DNA from: an uncultured Mycolicibacterium sp.
GTDB lineage: Bacteria; Actinomycetota; Actinomycetes; Mycobacteriales; Mycobacteriaceae
NCBI GenBank assembly: GCA_945957405.1
Contig: CAMFLL010000031.1
Coordinates: forward strand, 1-36,297
DNA: 36,297 nt
Reading direction: 5' to 3'
In this document: positions 17,783 through 27,483 of the stretch, one piece after another
Numbering within the stretch: position 1 is the stretch's first letter
Layout of the letters: every line of letters starts with the position of its first letter
Notes under the pieces: model-generated
What the model was told of the DNA's origin: nothing
Seen by the model: only the letters and a program-made list of their open reading frames with translations
Databases searched by the model: none
Program-made: the position numbers and the translations under genes

Positions 17783-19344
17783 GCACCGGGACGGCACCGG
17801 TGGTCGGTGCCTGGGAACTCGGCGACATCCTGTGCGACACCGTTCGCCGCGCCCCTGGCCATCCGGCGCTCATCGTCGGGGCGGACCGGCGCCCGGTCAG
17901 CTACGGGGAGCTGTCCCGTGCGGCCGACCAGCTCGCCGCGCGGCTGCGTGAGGCCGGTCTGCGCAGGGGCGACGTGGTGGCCCTGCAGGCGTCGAACAGC
18001 GCACAGTTCGTGACGGCCCTGCTCGCCGCGGCGCGCGCCGGCATTGTGGTCGCGCCGCTGGACCCCGCGGTACCCATTGGCGACAAGCGGCGGCGGGTCG
18101 ACGCGCTCGGTGCCCGCGCCACGCTCGTCGACAAGATGCTGGCCTGGGATTTCGACTCCGACTGCCCCGACTGGCTCATCACCTCCGATGACACGGAATT
18201 GCCTGCGGTGTTGCAGGTCTCGGCGCCGCCGCGGCCCGCCGTGCCGCCCCGGGGTCTGCGCGGCGATGATGCGCTCATCATGATGACCTCCGGTACCAGC
18301 GGAACACCCAAACTGGTGCCCTGGACCCATCAGAGCCTGGCCGCCTCGATCAACGGCATCGCATCCGGCTACGGGCTGGGCGCCGGTGACGCCACGGTTG
18401 CGGTGATGCCGCTCTTCCATGGGCACGGACTGGTGGCGACCCTGCTGGCCACGCTGGGCACCGGAGGCACCTTGCTGCTGCCGGCCCGCGGAAAATTCTC
18501 CGCGCACAGCTTCTGGGATGACATCACCGCGGCGGGCGCCACCTGGTACACCGCGGTGCCGACGATCCACCAGATCATGGTCAACCGCGCCCGGCCGGGC
18601 GGTCCGGATCACGACCGTGCGTTCCCACCGCTGCGGTTCATCCGCAGCTGCAGCGCACCGTTGAGCGCCGACGTCACCGCCGCCATCGAGGCGACGTTCC
18701 ACACGGTGGTCGTGGCGGCCTACGGGATGACCGAGACCACCCATCAGGCCAGCAGCGTCGCACCATCGGACGACGACAGCACCCGGCTGCGCACCGTCGG
18801 GACGCCTACCACCGTGACCGCGCGCATCACGGCCGCGGACGGATCAGCGGCCGAACCCGGGGCGGAAGGCGAGATCTGGCTGCGCGGTTCGACGGTGGCG
18901 CGCGGTTACCTCGGCGCTTCGGTCGCCCAGAACGCGTCGGCGTTCACCGACGGCTGGTTCCGCACCGGCGACCTCGGTACCCTCGACGCCGCCGGTCACC
19001 TCTCGGTGACCGGCCGGATCAAGAACCTGATCAACCGCGGTGGCGAGAAGATCTCGCCGGAACGGGTGGAAGCCGTCCTGCTCACCCATCCCGATATCAC
19101 CGGTGTTGCCGTCGTCGGTGTGCCGGATGACATCTACGGCGAACGCGTCGCGTCGGTGATCGCGGTCGCGAAGCCGATCACCGCCGACGACGTCACCGAC
19201 TTCTGCCGAACCCGGCTGGCGCCGTACGAGATTCCCGAAGTCATCGAGTTCAGCGATGAACTCCCCGTCACCGCCAAGGGTGACGTCGACCGGGCCGCAT
19301 TACCCGAACTCATCGAACAGCTCACCACACAGAAAGATCAGTGA
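17779..19344 (+). CDS. fadD7: Acyl-CoA synthetase, FadD7-like (probable oxalate-CoA ligase)
   Basis: A 521-residue adenylate-forming ligase. Seen: P-loop [17 protein letters not shown] (about 171-187), YGMTETTHQ (about 315-323), TGDLG and the hinge/lysine region [16 protein letters not shown]. FadD7 (Rv0119) lies next to oxcA in M. tuberculosis, and plant AAE3 and yeast Pcs60 of this subgroup are oxalyl-CoA synthetases. I therefore infer ATP-dependent oxalate activation, which would prime the CoA-transfer cycle. The four-base overlap with frc supports one operon. A true fatty-acid substrate is less likely but not excluded. Confidence 0.85.
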   Translation: MSTGTAPVVGAWELGDILCDTVRRAPGHPALIVGADRRPVSYGELSRAADQLAARLREAGLRRGDVVALQASNSAQFVTALLAAARAGIVVAPLDPAVPIGDKRRRVDALGARATLVDKMLAWDFDSDCPDWLITSDDTELPAVLQVSAPPRPAVPPRGLRGDDALIMMTSGTSGTPKLVPWTHQSLAASINGIASGYGLGAGDATVAVMPLFHGHGLVATLLATLGTGGTLLLPARGKFSAHSFWDDITAAGATWYTAVPTIHQIMVNRARPGGPDHDRAFPPLRFIRSCSAPLSADVTAAIEATFHTVVVAAYGMTETTHQASSVAPSDDDSTRLRTVGTPTTVTARITAADGSAAEPGAEGEIWLRGSTVARGYLGASVAQNASAFTDGWFRTGDLGTLDAAGHLSVTGRIKNLINRGGEKISPERVEAVLLTHPDITGVAVVGVPDDIYGERVASVIAVAKPITADDVTDFCRTRLAPYEIPEVIEFSDELPVTAKGDVDRAALPELIEQLTTQKDQ

Positions 19345-19345
19345 A

Positions 19346-20110
19346 ATGAAGATCTCCGGTAACACCATCTTCATCCCCGGGTCCACCAGCGGTATCGGCC
19401 TGGCCCTCGCCGAGGCACTGTCCGCGGCGGGCAATACCGTGATCGTCGGAGGCAGGCGGGCCGACCTGCTCGACGAGATCCAGACGAGCCATCCGGAATT
19501 CGACACTGTCCAGATCGACACCACCGATCCGGCCGGCATCGCCGCGGCGGCCGTCCAGGTGATCACCGCGCACCCAGGTCTCAACGTGGTGATCGCCATG
19601 GCAGGCGTGATGCGCATCGAGGATTGGCATCACCCGGCGTCGTTCCTGGCGTCGGCCGAGGAAGTCGTCACCACCAATGTGCTCGGCCCGATCCGGTTGA
19701 TCGGAGCATTCGTCGAACATCTGCAGGCACAGCCGGCGGCGACCATCATGACGGTGTCGTCGGGCCTGGCTTTCGCACCGCTGAAGGTGACGCCGAGCTA
19801 CAACGCGTCGAAGGCCGCGGTGCACATGCTGACCGAATCGCTACGGCTGCAGCTGGCCGACACGAGCGTCGAACTCGTCGAACTGGTGCCACCGGCGGTT
19901 CGCACCGATCTCCTTCCGGGGCAACGGGACAGTGAGTTCGCGATGCCGCTCGACCAGTTCGTCGGCGAGGTGATCGATCTTCTGGGCCGCGATCCCGGTG
20001 CGCACGAGATCGTGGTCGACCGCGCGAAGTTCCTGCGGTACGCCGAAATCGAAGGGCGCTACGATGACGTGGTCGCTACCCTGAATGCTGCTGATCCGCA
20101 TGGGAATTGA
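19346..20110 (+). CDS. Short-chain dehydrogenase/reductase, DltE-like
   Basis: A 254-residue classical SDR. Seen: nucleotide motif GSTSGIG (11-17), catalytic Ser in TVSSGLAF (about 134-141), and Y and K in SYNASKAA (about 149-156). The start pattern ISGNTIFIPGSTSGIG is typical of the DltE-like SDR subgroup. The start lies one base after the ligase stop, so it belongs to the oxalate operon. It might handle an aldehyde or keto acid linked to oxalate or glyoxylate, but that is inference. It meets the convergent histidine kinase gene after only three bases, so no terminator separates them. Confidence 0.88.
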   Translation: MKISGNTIFIPGSTSGIGLALAEALSAAGNTVIVGGRRADLLDEIQTSHPEFDTVQIDTTDPAGIAAAAVQVITAHPGLNVVIAMAGVMRIEDWHHPASFLASAEEVVTTNVLGPIRLIGAFVEHLQAQPAATIMTVSSGLAFAPLKVTPSYNASKAAVHMLTESLRLQLADTSVELVELVPPAVRTDLLPGQRDSEFAMPLDQFVGEVIDLLGRDPGAHEIVVDRAKFLRYAEIEGRYDDVVATLNAADPHGN

Positions 20111-20113
20111 GGT

Positions 20114-21826
20114 TCAGAACGGGATCGTGGCACGCAGCCTGGTGCCGGCGCCGACCGGACTGGAAACCTCCAGTGTGCCGCTGATGGCCTCGACCCGGTC
20201 GCGCAGCCCGGTGAGACCAGAGCCGCCTGAGGCCGTCGCGCCGCCCACACCATCGTCGGTCACCTCGAGGCGCAGACGTCCGCTCTCGACACACACGGCG
20301 ACGGCGGCCTCCTTCGCCTGCGCGTGCTTGGCGGCGTTTGTCAGGGCCTCGGCCACGACGTAATAGGCTGCCACCTCCACAGATTCGGGCAAGCGGCCGT
20401 CGACGTGGATATCGAGATCGACCGGGAATGCGTACCGGCGGGCGAGCACCTTGAGCGCGGGCCCGAGGCCGCCGCGCGACAGGATGGCCGGATGGATCCC
20501 GCGCGACAGTTCCTGCAGCTCCGTGTGCAGGCTGTGCAGATCGTCGACGACCTGGGACAGGTTGGCGCGCAACTCTTCCTGCCCGGGACCCAGCGCCGCT
20601 TCGATCGATCCCACCTCCAGGCCGAGCGACACGATGCGCTGCTGGGCCCCGTCATGGAGGTCACGTTCGAAACGCCGGCGCGCCTGATCGGAGGCGGCGA
20701 CGATACGGGCCCGTGACGCCGTCAGTTCGTGCTGGGTCTCGATGAGGCGCTCCTGCTCGGCACGCCGCTCGGTGACGTCGCGCGCCGCGGCGAAGAATGC
20801 CCCGCGGTCACCGACGAGGCTCCACTCGAGCCACCGCGTGCCGCCACCCCGGCATCGGCAACGCGCTTCGAATTGCACGGTGCCGCCGTCGCGCAGCGCC
20901 CCCGTGATGATCGGGTCGACGGCGGCGCGGTCGTCGTCGCCGACCAGTTCCAGGAATGGTGTGCTGCGCACATCATCGGCGCGGTACCCGAGTACCCGCT
21001 CGAAAGACGGGTTGATGCGGCGGAATCCGTCGCGGTCCCCAATGCACAGCAATTCGGAGGTCAGCGCGAAGAAGCGTTCCAGTTCACGCCTGCTGACCTC
21101 CAACGCCGCGATCATCGCCTCACGTTGGCGGGCCGTGGCCAGGAGGGACCCGAGCGCTCCTGTCATCCGCCCGACCCGCGCCCGGGCGTGCCTGCCCAGG
21201 TCGGACGGCACCAGCACATACCCGACCTGATCGGTGTCATCGTGCAGCGGTACGGCGCTCTGCGCGGGGTCCTCGGCGGTGGGGCGGGTGGTCAGGGACG
21301 CGAACGCGATGCCGAGGCCGGCCGCAAGCCGCCGGCCGGCGGCATCCAGACCGGTGGAGATGTCGGGTGCCTGCCACATGAGCCGGGTCAGCTCGGTGGC
21401 CAGATCAGCCTCGCCGCGTCGCTGGTCGGCCTCCGCGGCCCGCAGGCGGGCCTGTTCGACGAGAAGGTTGGTCAGCAGCGCCACAGTGAGGAACACGATG
21501 ACAGCGGGCAGCGGATTGTCGCCGCCGCCGACGTGGAAATACACATAGGCCACGCCGCTGGCGACCGTCATCGCCAGCGCCAGGCCGAACCCCCAGCCTG
21601 CCGACACCACCAGGACGCCGAGCAGCAACAGCGCCCCGAAGGCGTTGTCGGGGGCGATGCGTTTGAGCTGGAGCACTGCCACGACCTCGATGACGAGCAA
21701 CCCGATCGCGGTGACGATGCCCCAGATGAGCGGGGGAGCGGTGGGTCGCAGCACCAGTCCCAACACCCGGTCGTGGACACCGAGCCGCCTGGGTTCTCGG
21801 TGGGTGTCCGGTCCTGAACTGCGCAT
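20114..21826 (-). CDS. Membrane PAS histidine kinase, HisKA_3 (NarL-partner) type
   Basis: A 570-residue sensor kinase. Four membrane helices of DUF4118 type occupy about residues 33-124. A GAF-like region follows, then a PAS domain (about 260-375, ERFFALTSELLCIGDRDGFR at its start), the HisKA_3 dimerisation helix with phospho-acceptor H391 (DLHDGAQQR) and a C-terminal HATPase (NAAKH, then DDGVGG). I chose ATG 21826 because TACGAT lies six bases upstream and the longer frame would run through the divergent receiver gene. Kinases of this type pair with NarL/LuxR regulators; candidates are the regulator at 22303 and the receiver at 21900. The signal is unknown. Confidence 0.9.
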   Translation of the reverse strand: MRSSGPDTHREPRRLGVHDRVLGLVLRPTAPPLIWGIVTAIGLLVIEVVAVLQLKRIAPDNAFGALLLLGVLVVSAGWGFGLALAMTVASGVAYVYFHVGGGDNPLPAVIVFLTVALLTNLLVEQARLRAAEADQRRGEADLATELTRLMWQAPDISTGLDAAGRRLAAGLGIAFASLTTRPTAEDPAQSAVPLHDDTDQVGYVLVPSDLGRHARARVGRMTGALGSLLATARQREAMIAALEVSRRELERFFALTSELLCIGDRDGFRRINPSFERVLGYRADDVRSTPFLELVGDDDRAAVDPIITGALRDGGTVQFEARCRCRGGGTRWLEWSLVGDRGAFFAAARDVTERRAEQERLIETQHELTASRARIVAASDQARRRFERDLHDGAQQRIVSLGLEVGSIEAALGPGQEELRANLSQVVDDLHSLHTELQELSRGIHPAILSRGGLGPALKVLARRYAFPVDLDIHVDGRLPESVEVAAYYVVAEALTNAAKHAQAKEAAVAVCVESGRLRLEVTDDGVGGATASGGSGLTGLRDRVEAISGTLEVSSPVGAGTRLRATIPF

Positions 21827-21832
21827 TCGGCG

Positions 21833-21838
21833 ATCGTA
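21833..21838 (-). promoter_or_regulatory. -10 hexamer of the membrane kinase, leaderless
   Basis: On the minus strand TACGAT is followed by six bases and ATG 21826 with no Shine-Dalgarno sequence. Confidence 0.55.
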
Positions 21839-21899
21839 GTGCCGATTTCTTCCCGTTAACCGCAATGGCAAACCGGGCTCGATCTGCCACCCTTGAGGT

Positions 21900-22295
21900 A
21901 TGCAGTGCTCCGACGATCTGGCCCGCCACGACCTGCGTTGCCTCATCATCGATGACAGCGCGGCGTTCCGCAGTGCCGCCAGCAAGATCCTCGAACGTGA
22001 CGGTATCCACGTGGTGGGCACCGCGACCAACACCGCCGAGGCCCTCGACGGGAACGCGCGCCTTCACCCCGACGTGGTGCTGATCGATATCGATCTTGGT
22101 GCCGAATCGGGTTTCGACGTCGCCCGCCTGCTGCACCGCTGCGCGCCGCCGGTACCCGCGCTGATCATGGTGTCGACCCATTCCGAGCATGATTTCGCCG
22201 ACCTGATCGAGGCCAGCCCGGCGCGCGGCTTCCTGCCCAAGATCGCGTTCTCGGCCGCGGCGGTCCGCACGCTGGTGGCCCAGTGCGACGCGTGA
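21900..22295 (+). CDS. Stand-alone response-regulator receiver domain
   Basis: A 131-residue CheY-like receiver without an output domain. The phosphorylation site is intact: acidic pair DD in LIIDDS, acceptor Asp in VVLIDIDLG, Thr/Ser in MVST, and Lys in FLPKIAF. It is divergent from the membrane kinase (73 bases between starts) and convergent with the NarL-type regulator, so it sits inside a signalling cluster. It may be a phosphate sink or act by protein contact. Start ATG 21900 is preceded by TTGAGG, which is close to the codon. No DNA-binding helix is present. Confidence 0.88.
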   Translation: MQCSDDLARHDLRCLIIDDSAAFRSAASKILERDGIHVVGTATNTAEALDGNARLHPDVVLIDIDLGAESGFDVARLLHRCAPPVPALIMVSTHSEHDFADLIEASPARGFLPKIAFSAAAVRTLVAQCDA

Positions 22296-22302
22296 AGCGT
22301 CG

Positions 22303-22956
22303 TCAGCGTGATTCCAGATAGACCATCACGGCGCGCACCCGGCGATGGTCGTCGGCGGTCTCGTCGAGTTGCAGTTTGTTGAAGATGTTGCGCACATGCT
22401 TTTCGACGGTGCCTTCGGTGACCCAGAGCCGCCGTGCGATACCGCCGTTGGACAACCCCTCGGCCATCAGCGTCAGCACCTCGTGTTCGCGGGCGCTCAA
22501 CGCCTGCAGGGGATCGCTGCGCCGGTTCTTGCTCACCAGTTCCTGCACGACGGCCGGATCGACCACGGTGGCGCCGGCGGCGATGCGCTGGACGGTGTCG
22601 ATGAATTCGTTGACCCGGCTGATCCGCATCTTGAGCAGGTAGCCCAGCGCATGCCCACCGTCGAGCAGCTCCATGGCCTGGTCGACCTCGATATGCGCCG
22701 ACAGCACGACGATCGCGGTGTCGGGGAATTCGGCGCGGATGGCCTTGGCCGCATCCAGTCCCTCGGTCGAATGGGTCGGCGGCATCCGGATGTCCACCAC
22801 CACCAGTCGCGGTTGCGTGGCACGCACCAGCGCAAGCAGCTTCGCGGGATCGCCGGCCTGCCCCACGACCTCGAACCCCGAGCGCTCGAACAGGCTCGCG
22901 AGTCCTTCGCGCAGGAGCACGTCGTCATCGGCGACGACCACGGTGAGGGCACTCAT
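22303..22956 (-). CDS. NarL/LuxR-family response regulator
   Basis: A 217-residue regulator with an N-terminal receiver (LTVVVADDDVLLREG; acceptor Asp in LVVVDIRMPP) and a C-terminal LuxR helix-turn-helix (LSAREHEVLTLMAEGLSNGG, then VTEGTVEKHVRNIFNKL). The PPTHSTEGLDAA element after the acceptor is typical of one actinobacterial subgroup. An alternative ATG lies three codons upstream at 22965. It is on the same strand as dosR and the DosT-like kinase, 38 bases after the kinase stop, so it may be the third gene of that operon. Its kinase could be the DosT-like protein or the membrane kinase at 20114. The DNA target is unknown. Confidence 0.92.
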   Translation of the reverse strand: MSALTVVVADDDVLLREGLASLFERSGFEVVGQAGDPAKLLALVRATQPRLVVVDIRMPPTHSTEGLDAAKAIRAEFPDTAIVVLSAHIEVDQAMELLDGGHALGYLLKMRISRVNEFIDTVQRIAAGATVVDPAVVQELVSKNRRSDPLQALSAREHEVLTLMAEGLSNGGIARRLWVTEGTVEKHVRNIFNKLQLDETADDHRRVRAVMVYLESR

Positions 22957-22994
22957 CCGCAGCATTGTCGCACCGACTGCCGCCTGCCGACCGA

Positions 22995-25233
<2,239 letters not shown>

Positions 25234-25240
25234 GGCGTCC

Positions 25241-25246
25241 ACAGTA
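25241..25246 (-). promoter_or_regulatory. -10 hexamer of dosR, leaderless
   Basis: On the minus strand TACTGT is followed by seven bases and the GTG start at 25233. The DosR box centre is then about -44.5, a typical position for DosR activation overlapping the -35 region. Confidence 0.65.
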
Positions 25247-25267
25247 GTGCGCACAAGGCTGCCATCT

Positions 25268-25287
25268 GCAGGGACCAAAGTCCCTGC
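25268..25287. promoter_or_regulatory. DosR box
   Basis: GCAGGGACCAAAGTCCCTGC has perfect 8-bp arms around CAAA. Its GGGAC-N4-GTCCC core matches the DosR consensus (TTSGGGACTWWAGTCCCSAA), with C replacing the first T of the centre; the outer bases differ. It lies between dosR (35 bases away) and the divergent gene at 25342 (55 bases away) and could serve both. Confidence 0.88.
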
Positions 25288-25341
25288 GCTGGTGACCTCG
25301 CACCCTGGTTCGAGGCGTCCGGCCGAACCAGAGTTGACGTC

Positions 25342-26157
25342 ATGACCGAGTTGCAGCAGCGTTCCCGACTGACCGCGCCCGAGGTTCGCACCACGTTGGA
25401 CCGGGTGGACACGTGGTGGCGGGCCGTCAACCACATCGCCGCGCAGGTTCCCGGTGGAAACCGGCCCGCGGTGGCGGCCGCCACCCTTACCTACGCCCAC
25501 CTCAACCGCATGATCGTGCGTCGCGGCAAGCGGATCCGGTTCGTACTCGGTGTGCGCGAGGCTCTTCCGGCACTGACGGCTCTGTTGCGGATGGAAGGGG
25601 TTGCCGGTGAAGCCGCTCGGCTGCCGTCGGCGGCCGCCCTGCGTAACCCCGGCTGTACCTACGCACTGGCGTACGCCATCGGGATGGTCCTCGACGAACC
25701 GGGCCTGACGGTGGCCGCCCTGGTCGACGAGGAGGAGGCGATGACGACATGGAAGGCGCGTGCGCTGCACAACCCGCTCACCGACGGTGCGGTGCTGCCC
25801 ATCCTGTACCAGCCGACGCTGGATCCCGCCGGCGTGCGTGAGGTGTTCGGTGCGTGCGGGTGGGAGCCGATCGAGATCTGCAGTCCGCCGGCCGCCGTCG
25901 ATCTCGGCGAGGTGCACCGGTGCTTCGCGGCCGCGCTGTACGTCGCCCTCGACGAGATCGACGCGATCACCAAGGCCGCCGGGGAAGGTCATGAGGAGCC
26001 GCTGGCCCGCTGGCCCATGCTGGTGCTGCGCACACCGTGGGACTGGCCGCCGGCCACCGACGTCCCCGCCGAGTGGTTCGACGCATCCGGCCGCGCTGTC
26101 CCCGACATCGTCGCCACCGGGCCCGAGGGCGACATGCGGATGAGCGCCGACTGGTGA
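25342..26157 (+). CDS. Conserved-looking protein of unknown function, candidate DosR target
   Basis: A 271-residue soluble protein that I do not recognise. It has no signal peptide, membrane helix or nucleotide motif that I can see. The N-terminal half is helical ([20 protein letters not shown], then [20 protein letters not shown]), and the C-terminal half has many Trp and Pro residues ([20 protein letters not shown]). It is divergent from dosR with the DosR box in the shared 108-bp gap, so hypoxic induction is likely. ATG 25342 has only a weak ribosome site. An upstream extension of the frame would run across dosR and is rejected. The membrane protein gene at 26181 follows after 23 bases. 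Confidence 0.75.
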   Translation: MTELQQRSRLTAPEVRTTLDRVDTWWRAVNHIAAQVPGGNRPAVAAATLTYAHLNRMIVRRGKRIRFVLGVREALPALTALLRMEGVAGEAARLPSAAALRNPGCTYALAYAIGMVLDEPGLTVAALVDEEEAMTTWKARALHNPLTDGAVLPILYQPTLDPAGVREVFGACGWEPIEICSPPAAVDLGEVHRCFAAALYVALDEIDAITKAAGEGHEEPLARWPMLVLRTPWDWPPATDVPAEWFDASGRAVPDIVATGPEGDMRMSADW

Positions 26158-26168
26158 CACCGAAGGTC

Positions 26169-26174
26169 TAAGGT
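26169..26174 (+). promoter_or_regulatory. -10 hexamer of the small membrane protein gene
   Basis: TAAGGT is followed by six bases and GTG 26181, the leaderless layout. AAGG could instead act as a weak ribosome site on a longer transcript. Confidence 0.45.
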
Positions 26175-26180
26175 GAGCGC

Positions 26181-26561
26181 GTGATCCGGTTCCTGCTGCG
26201 TACGGCGGTTTTCCTCGGTTCGGCCGCGATCGGCCTGCTGGTTGCGGCGTGGCTCATTCCCGGTGTCTCGGTGCGAGTCTCCGGATTCATCGTCGCGGTG
26301 GTGTTGTTCGCGGCCGCGCAGGCCATCCTGTCGCCGTTCTTCCTCAAGATGGCCAGTCGTTACGCATCGGCGTTCATCGGCGGTATCGGCCTGGTCTCCA
26401 CGTTCGCCGCGTTGGTACTCGCCTCGGTGCTCACGCACGGGCTGTCGATTCGCGGTGTCGGATCGTGGGTGGCGGCGACTGTGGTGGTCTGGCTCGTCAC
26501 CGCCATCGCGACGCTGGTGTTGCCCGTGCTGGTGCTCAAGAAGAAGACGGCGGGGAGCTGA
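26181..26561 (+). CDS. Four-helix membrane protein, phage-holin superfamily IV type
   Basis: A 126-residue integral membrane protein with four hydrophobic helices, about residues 5-25, 31-49, 62-82 and 93-116. The small polar loops include the AWLIPGVSV and [17 protein letters not shown] type segments found in the widespread 4-TMS 'phage holin family' (PF04020-like) proteins. Despite the family name, such chromosomal proteins are not shown to be holins, and nothing phage-related is nearby. It ends in KKKTAGS. The function is unknown. It is the last gene before an intergenic inverted repeat, so that element may mark the end of this transcription unit. Confidence 0.8.
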   Translation: MIRFLLRTAVFLGSAAIGLLVAAWLIPGVSVRVSGFIVAVVLFAAAQAILSPFFLKMASRYASAFIGGIGLVSTFAALVLASVLTHGLSIRGVGSWVAATVVVWLVTAIATLVLPVLVLKKKTAGS

Positions 26562-26579
26562 CCCGGGCCTCACCCCATG

Positions 26580-26647
26580 ACCGCCGAGCAGACGCAAGTG
26601 GCCCCCTCTTGTGGCAAAAATGTGGGCCCTCCACGTCTGCTCGCGGT
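26580..26647. repeat. Intergenic inverted repeat with GAGCAGACG arms
   Basis: Left arm ACCGCCGAGCAGACG (26580-26594) pairs with right arm CGTCTGCTCGCGGT (26634-26647), with one bulged C and about 39 bases between. It is the only feature in the 145-base gap besides the next gene's ribosome site. A single arm of the same element appears at 6744-6755. From memory this sequence recurs in intergenic DNA of mycobacteria. It may act as a terminator or be an inert repeat. Confidence 0.7.
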
Positions 26648-26706
26648 GAGAAATGGCGGCGCACCCGGTCTGTATGTGCAACACCACCCGAGCGCAAGGA
26701 GACGAT

Positions 26707-27483
26707 ATGGCCATCCGCACCGACACGCCGCTGGGCGCCCCGGCCTGGGCTGATCTGTCCACATCGGACTTCGACCGGGCGACCGAGTTCTACGGCCGCG
26801 TCTTCGGGTGGACTTTCACCTCGCCTGGGCCCGATTACGGCGGCTACGTCAACGCGTCCAAAGACGGCCGCCTGGTCGCGGGTCTGATGCCCAACGATCC
26901 GCAGTGGGGGATGTCCGACCGCTGGAGTACTTACTTCCACACCGCGGACATCGGGGCCACGATCGCGGCGGCCACGGCAGCCGGCGGACATTCGTGCGGT
27001 GGGGCGATGGAGATCGCGGAGAAGGGCGCGATGGCGGTGCTGACGGATCCGTCCGACGCGATGTTCGGCCTGTGGCAGCCCAGCGGGCACCAGGGATTCG
27101 AACTCGTCGGTGAGGCGGGCAGCCCCGTGTGGCATCAGCTGACCACCCGCGACTATCACAAGGCGCTCGACTTCTATCGTGCGGCGTTTGGCTGGCACAC
27201 TCAGATCGAGTCCGACACCCGAGACTTCCGCTACAGCACAGCCACATTCGACGGCGAGCAGCTGCTCGGCGTGATGGACGGCACGGTGCTACCGGAGGGA
27301 GTTCCCTCGCAGTGGACCATCTTCTTCGGTTCCGATGACGTCGACAAGACCATCGAGATCATCACGGCCGAAGGCGGTTCGGTGATCCGGCCGCCCGAGG
27401 ACACACCCTACGGTCGCCTGGCCGCCGTCGCCGATCCCACCGGTGCGGGCTTCAATGTGTCGGGTCCGGTGACTCCGTCGTGA
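26707..27483 (+). CDS. Two-domain VOC protein, Rv0911-like
   Basis: A 258-residue protein with two glyoxalase/VOC domains, about 8-122 and 133-254. Each has the opening pattern (PAWADLSTSDFDRATEFYG, then VWHQLTTRDYHKALDFYR) and a closing DPxxAxFxL/V strand. M. tuberculosis Rv0911 (257 aa) has this size and position. The reaction is unknown; related actinobacterial proteins are annotated as hydroxylases without proof. The ribosome site AAGGAG lies at 26697-26702. It is a paralogue of the protein at 2510-3343. The last 32 bases overlap the convergent potassium-channel gene, so antisense transcripts of both 3' ends are possible. Confidence 0.87.
   Translation: MAIRTDTPLGAPAWADLSTSDFDRATEFYGRVFGWTFTSPGPDYGGYVNASKDGRLVAGLMPNDPQWGMSDRWSTYFHTADIGATIAAATAAGGHSCGGAMEIAEKGAMAVLTDPSDAMFGLWQPSGHQGFELVGEAGSPVWHQLTTRDYHKALDFYRAAFGWHTQIESDTRDFRYSTATFDGEQLLGVMDGTVLPEGVPSQWTIFFGSDDVDKTIEIITAEGGSVIRPPEDTPYGRLAAVADPTGAGFNVSGPVTPS

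Noticed and set aside
17509..18744. 411-codon minus-strand open frame opposite frc and the ligase
   Set aside because: It spans two real genes on the other strand and shows no domain pattern.
26181..26561. Phage holin, hence prophage remnant
   Set aside because: Only the family name suggests phage; no lysin, integrase or structural gene is nearby and the gene fits its neighbours.
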